Shown piece by piece: positions 60,862 to 64,000 of a stretch of DNA of 64,000 bases. The DNA is from Alteromonas sp. BL110 (lineage in GTDB: Bacteria; Pseudomonadota; Gammaproteobacteria; Enterobacterales; Alteromonadaceae): assembly GCF_003443615.1 (NCBI RefSeq), contig NZ_CP031967.1, positions 1,178,001 through 1,242,000 on the forward strand. Direction: 5' to 3'. Under the pieces are notes generated by a model that did no database searches, was not told where the DNA came from, and was given only the letters and a program-made list of their open reading frames with translations. Position 1 is the first letter of the stretch. Every line of letters starts with the position of its first letter. Position numbers and translations under genes: made by a program.

Positions 60862-61287
60862 ATGGATCAACTAATAGAATTTGCTAGCAACAATATTATT
60901 CTTGCTGGTATTTGGGTTGCGCTGATTGCCATGTTGATATTTAGCTATATCAGTGCATGGACATCTTCAGTAAAAGAATTAAGCACACACGAAGCAACGC
61001 TTTTAATTAATAAAAATGATGCGATAGTGTTAGACACACGACCTGCAAAAGAGTTTAAAGCTGGCCACATTTTGGGAGCCAGACAGATTAAACCTGAAGA
61101 AGTGCGTGAGAAAAACTTCAAGAAACTTGAAAACAGCAAAGACAAACCCATTATCGTAGTATGCGCTATGGGTAATCAGGCTCGTGGTACAGCAAATGCG
61201 ATGCTAAAAGACGGCTTCGCGAATGTGAATGTATTAAAAGGCGGAATGAATGCGTGGCAAAGTGCCAGCCTCCCCGTTTCTAAATAA
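60862..61287 (+). CDS. Rhodanese-like protein (YibN-like)
   Basis: 141 residues: an N-terminal membrane helix (IILAGIWVALIAMLIFSYI) and a rhodanese domain with active-site Cys in IIVVCAMGNQARGTANAMLKDG. Starts the yibN-grxC-secB-gpsA run found in E. coli, with 12 bp to grxC. It probably handles sulfane sulfur or redox at the inner face of the membrane; the substrate is unknown. Confidence 0.92.
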   Translation: MDQLIEFASNNIILAGIWVALIAMLIFSYISAWTSSVKELSTHEATLLINKNDAIVLDTRPAKEFKAGHILGARQIKPEEVREKNFKKLENSKDKPIIVVCAMGNQARGTANAMLKDGFANVNVLKGGMNAWQSASLPVSK

Positions 61288-61299
61288 CAGGTAACCTTT

Positions 61300-61560
61300 A
61301 TGAGCAAAGTAGAACTTTACACCAAGGGCCATTGCCCTTACTGCCATCGTGCAAAAGCACTGTTAACGCAAAAAGGTGTAGAATTTGTTGAATACCCAAT
61401 AGACGTTAAGCCTGAACTACGCGACGAAATGATTGAGCGCGCAAATGGCGGCTGGACTGTTCCGCAAATTTTCATTGACGATCAGCACGTTGGTGGCTGT
61501 GACGACATGATGGCTTTGGAAGCACAAAGCAAATTAAACCCTATGCTGGGTTTAGCGTAA
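61300..61560 (+). CDS. grxC: Glutaredoxin 3
   Basis: 86-residue glutathione-dependent disulfide reductase. Active site GHCPYCHRAK with both cysteines, followed by TVPQIFIDDQHVGGCDDMMAL (cis-Pro and glutathione-binding GG). It lies between the rhodanese gene and secB. Confidence 0.97.
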   Translation: MSKVELYTKGHCPYCHRAKALLTQKGVEFVEYPIDVKPELRDEMIERANGGWTVPQIFIDDQHVGGCDDMMALEAQSKLNPMLGLA

Positions 61561-61622
61561 AGCGTCAGCGCATACAGCAACGCACTACATTAAATTAAAA
61601 CGACAATTAAATAGGAAATACC

Positions 61623-62132
61623 ATGGCTGACGAAAATCAGACAAACAACGGCGAAGCAGCAAGCGCACAAGCGCAGCAGGGTGCTCAGTTCAATATTCAG
61701 CGTATCTATACAAAAGACATCTCTTTTGAATCTCCAAACGCACCGGCTATTTTCACTAAAGAGTGGAAGCCAGAAATAAAACTAGACATCGACACTAGCA
61801 CTAACAAGTTAGAAGAGAACACTTTTGAAGTTGTGCTTTCAGTTACCGTTACTGCAACACTAGGTGAAGAGACTGCTTTCCTTTGCGAAGTACAACAGGC
61901 AGGTATTTTCGCTATTGGCGAAATGCCAGACCAAAACAAAGCGCACACGCTAGGCTCGTTCTGCCCGAACATGCTTTTCCCATATGCGCGTGAAACTATT
62001 TCTAACTTGGTTAACCGTGGCACCTTCCCTCCACTTAACCTAGCGCCTGTTAACTTCGACGCTATCTTTGCAGCTTACGTACAAAAACGTGCACAGCAAG
62101 CGCAGGGTGAAGCGCCAAAAATGGACGCCTAA
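61623..62132 (+). CDS. secB: Protein-export chaperone SecB
   Basis: 169-residue tetrameric chaperone that keeps preproteins unfolded for SecA. Family blocks: [74 protein letters not shown]. Rich in Gln/Ala at both ends. Ten bases from gpsA. Confidence 0.97.
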   Translation: MADENQTNNGEAASAQAQQGAQFNIQRIYTKDISFESPNAPAIFTKEWKPEIKLDIDTSTNKLEENTFEVVLSVTVTATLGEETAFLCEVQQAGIFAIGEMPDQNKAHTLGSFCPNMLFPYARETISNLVNRGTFPPLNLAPVNFDAIFAAYVQKRAQQAQGEAPKMDA

Positions 62133-62142
62133 ACAGGTGAAC

Positions 62143-63147
62143 ATGAAGTCGAATTCAGTTTCAGTATTGGGGGCGGGGTCTTACGGCACCGCCCTTGCTT
62201 TTTGTCTTGCCAGAAATGGCAACCCTACAATGCTTTGGGGTCGTGATGAAAAGCACATTGCTGAAATGGAAGCGAACCGAGAAAACAGCCGTTATCTTCC
62301 TGGCGCAACTTTTCCAGATGCATTGGTTGTTAATGCCAACTTAGAAGAAGTGGTCGCTTCAAGCCAAGACATTTTGGTCGTTGTTCCTAGTCATGCATTT
62401 GCAGCCATGCTTAAAAGCTTAAGGCCATTGCTTAAACCGCATCAACGCATTATCTGGGCGACCAAAGGGCTAGAACCTAAGACTGGACGCTTGCTTCGAG
62501 ATGTGGCTGAAGAAATTCTAGGGACTGACTACCCCTTGGCTGTTTTATCCGGGCCCACTTTCGCTAAAGAAATGGTTGCAGGCTTACCTACTGCTATTTC
62601 GCTGTCTTCTACCGACGATACGTTGAGTGACGAATTTGCGGCGAAGCTTCACTGTGCAAAGTCATTCAGGGTATACAAAAACTCAGACTTTACCGGTGTT
62701 CAATTAGGTGGCGCGGTTAAAAACGTTATCGCTATTGGCGCAGGTTTAGCCGACGGCCTTGGATTTGGTGCAAATGCGCGAACGGCACTTATCACCAGAG
62801 GTTTGGCAGAACTTTCTCGTCTAGGTGTGAAGCTGGGCGCTAACCCAGAGACTTTCATGGGTATGGCGGGTCTTGGTGATTTAGTATTAACCTGTACCGA
62901 TAATCAGTCGCGTAATCGACGCTTCGGCTTGGCATTGGGCCAAGGGAAGAGTGTAGATGTTGCTATTGAAGAGATTGGTCAGGTTGTTGAAGGCTACCGA
63001 AATACAGAAGAAGTGCATGTATTATCTGAAAAAGTAGGTGTTGAAATGCCTATTTGCGAACAGATATACGCCGTACTCTATCATGGTAAGTCACCGAAAG
63101 AAGCAGCCCTGGCACTGCTTAGCCGAGATTTGAAAAACGAAGCGTAA
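62143..63147 (+). CDS. gpsA: Glycerol-3-phosphate dehydrogenase [NAD(P)+]
   Basis: Cytosolic enzyme reducing dihydroxyacetone phosphate to sn-glycerol-3-phosphate for phospholipid synthesis. 334 residues from the ATG at 62143 (AGGTGA upstream); an earlier in-frame start inside secB would add a foreign N-terminus. Signatures: the nucleotide fold [34 protein letters not shown], the catalytic Lys in [15 protein letters not shown], and [11 protein letters not shown]. Ends in a terminator that includes its stop codon. Confidence 0.97.
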   Translation: MKSNSVSVLGAGSYGTALAFCLARNGNPTMLWGRDEKHIAEMEANRENSRYLPGATFPDALVVNANLEEVVASSQDILVVVPSHAFAAMLKSLRPLLKPHQRIIWATKGLEPKTGRLLRDVAEEILGTDYPLAVLSGPTFAKEMVAGLPTAISLSSTDDTLSDEFAAKLHCAKSFRVYKNSDFTGVQLGGAVKNVIAIGAGLADGLGFGANARTALITRGLAELSRLGVKLGANPETFMGMAGLGDLVLTCTDNQSRNRRFGLALGQGKSVDVAIEEIGQVVEGYRNTEEVHVLSEKVGVEMPICEQIYAVLYHGKSPKEAALALLSRDLKNEA

Positions 63148-63164
63148 TTTCCCATTACGCTTCG
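63138..63164 (+). terminator. Intrinsic terminator overlapping the gpsA stop codon
   Basis: CGAAGCGTAAT, loop TTCCC, ATTACGCTTCG, then CTTTAC. The stop codon TAA (63145-63147) lies in the left arm. Confidence 0.8.
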
Positions 63165-63205
63165 CTTTACTTCCTGCTATCGGCCTTTTCACTCAGACCA
63201 AATAC

Positions 63206-63598
63206 TTAATGCCCTTCTCTCACTACAATAACTTTCTTGTTGCTTTGGTAACCATGCTGAGTGCGTTTATAACGTTTAGCTTTTTTTACGTTTTTATCGG
63301 GTGATTCTACGACCACATAGCGATTTCCCTGCTTGCGGTAGTAGTGGTTGTTCGCAACGTAATAGCGATGGTTGTCAACAACTTCAACCCTATGAACACC
63401 TGGTAATACGTTAACGAACAGCCCAATCTCAGGCACGCTAATAGCTGCGTCAACTAAAGAACGAGCAGGCTGCGAGATAACAGTTACTGTTTCATTTCCG
63501 CCTCTTATACCATGAGAGTGATGGCCTGAGTGCGCGCTAGCCTGTCCGGCCACCATTAAACAAACGCCGGTAATGATATTCAGTGTGATACGTTTCAT
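63206..63598 (-). CDS. DUF6515-like exported protein
   Basis: 130 residues with a signal peptide ending near GQASAHSGHHSHG. The core has short beta strands (RSLVDAAISVPEIGLFVNVLPGVHRVEVVDNHRYYVANNHYYRKQGNRYVVVESP) typical of small periplasmic proteins of DUF6515 type, then a basic tail. The His-rich segment could bind metal. Function unknown; single gene. Confidence 0.75.
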   Translation of the reverse strand: MKRITLNIITGVCLMVAGQASAHSGHHSHGIRGGNETVTVISQPARSLVDAAISVPEIGLFVNVLPGVHRVEVVDNHRYYVANNHYYRKQGNRYVVVESPDKNVKKAKRYKRTQHGYQSNKKVIVVREGH

Positions 63599-63703
63599 AA
63601 TGCTACTCCTAACTCATCTGCGTATATTCAAAGGCTATACTAATGAATGAAGCTGAACGAAAACTGACTTTGAGGGGCTTTACACTGTCTTTACATTGGG
63701 CAT

Positions 63704-63727
63704 AAAAAAGCCCTTGTAACAGGGCGT
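63704..63727 (-). terminator. Intrinsic terminator of trmL
   Basis: Leftward GCCCT, six-base loop, AGGGC, then TTTTTT. It lies about 40 bp beyond the trmL stop codon. Confidence 0.75.
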
Positions 63728-63765
63728 TGTTAATATATATTCAGGCGGTTTTTACCTGCCTTCTT

Positions 63766-64000
63766 CTATCGGGCACCTTCATAGCCAAACTGACGCCAGC
63801 TTTCGTATACAAAAACAGATACGGCATTGGATAGGTTCATACTGCGACTATCTGGCAACATAGGAATGCGAACTCGCTGCTCTGGAGGTAGCGATTGAAT
63901 GTAATCGTCGGGTAAGCCGCGGGTTTCAGGGCCAAATATGAGTGCATCGCCTTTTTGATACGATACATCACTATGAAACGCTTTGCCTTTTGTTGTACAA
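63766..64000 (-). CDS. trmL: tRNA (cytidine(34)-2'-O)-methyltransferase TrmL (N-terminus outside window)
   Basis: Only the last 77 codons are present: [49 protein letters not shown], then stop. This is the SpoU/SPOUT C-terminal knot with the SAM-binding RxPM...SxNLSNAV signature, and it aligns with the end of E. coli TrmL, which methylates the wobble base of some tRNA-Leu. In E. coli it lies near cysE and gpsA, which fits the position here. Confidence 0.9.
   Translation of the reverse strand, partial: CTTKGKAFHSDVSYQKGDALIFGPETRGLPDDYIQSLPPEQRVRIPMLPDSRSMNLSNAVSVFVYESWRQFGYEGAR

Overview
This 64 kb window looks like a chromosomal segment of a marine gammaproteobacterium of the Alteromonas type. 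The reasons are moderate GC, many enterobacterial-style core gene neighbourhoods (rho-trxA // rhlB-gppA, tatABC-tatD-hemB, orn-rsgA-psd, yibN-grxC-secB-gpsA, ilvIH, purEK), and typical Alteromonadales accessory genes (TonB-dependent receptor beside a TPR-sulfotransferase, several exported peptidases, PQQ sugar dehydrogenase). The genus is inferred from overall impression; no database was searched. No rRNA, CRISPR array, insertion sequence or prophage gene was seen.

Layout. 1-7.8 kb: partial MscS channel, exported GH3 glycosidase, NhaC antiporter, lipoprotein gamma-glutamyltransferase, NYN-domain protein, PepSY membrane protein. 7.8-11.5 kb: an AT-rich accessory patch with a coiled-coil membrane protein facing, across a 549-bp AT-rich gap, two exported proteins built on the same nine-residue repeat (one with a PRC-barrel-like domain, the other with an EF-hand). 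11.5-24.2 kb: VOC protein and aldehyde dehydrogenase, purA, DUF2065, a class V aminotransferase-like enzyme, CnoX-type thioredoxin, Mpo1-like protein, S9 peptidase, PQQ dehydrogenase, Dps, PCu(A)C copper chaperone, tRNA-Thr. 24.3-36.6 kb: purEK, nhaA, a large hybrid histidine kinase, M20 hydrolase, rho, trxA, rhlB, gppA. 36.7-45.8 kb: a leftward run tatA-tatB-tatC-hyp-tatD-GGDEF-hemB, an outer-membrane-like protein, and ilvIH. 46-51.4 kb: MaoP-like, DUF4442, TPR-sulfotransferase, and a TonB-dependent receptor broken by a single frameshift. 52.0-52.7 kb: two tRNA-Gly(GCC) genes followed by three tandem repeats that each carry a copy of the tRNA 3' end. 52.7-64 kb: orn, rsgA, psd, a DMT transporter, GDPD, a MerC-like protein behind a Zur-like operator, yibQ/envC, yibN-grxC-secB-gpsA, DUF6515, and partial trmL.

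Functional themes are housekeeping (purine, haem and branched-chain amino acid synthesis, protein export, RNA turnover), sodium and pH homeostasis (two unrelated Na+/H+ antiporters), and redox and metal handling (two thioredoxin-fold proteins, glutaredoxin, Dps, PCu(A)C, MerC-like). The two features least explained by known gene families are the tRNA-Gly-derived tandem repeat (similar in architecture to the E. coli tyrT/rtT repeats) and the paired nonapeptide-repeat exported proteins.
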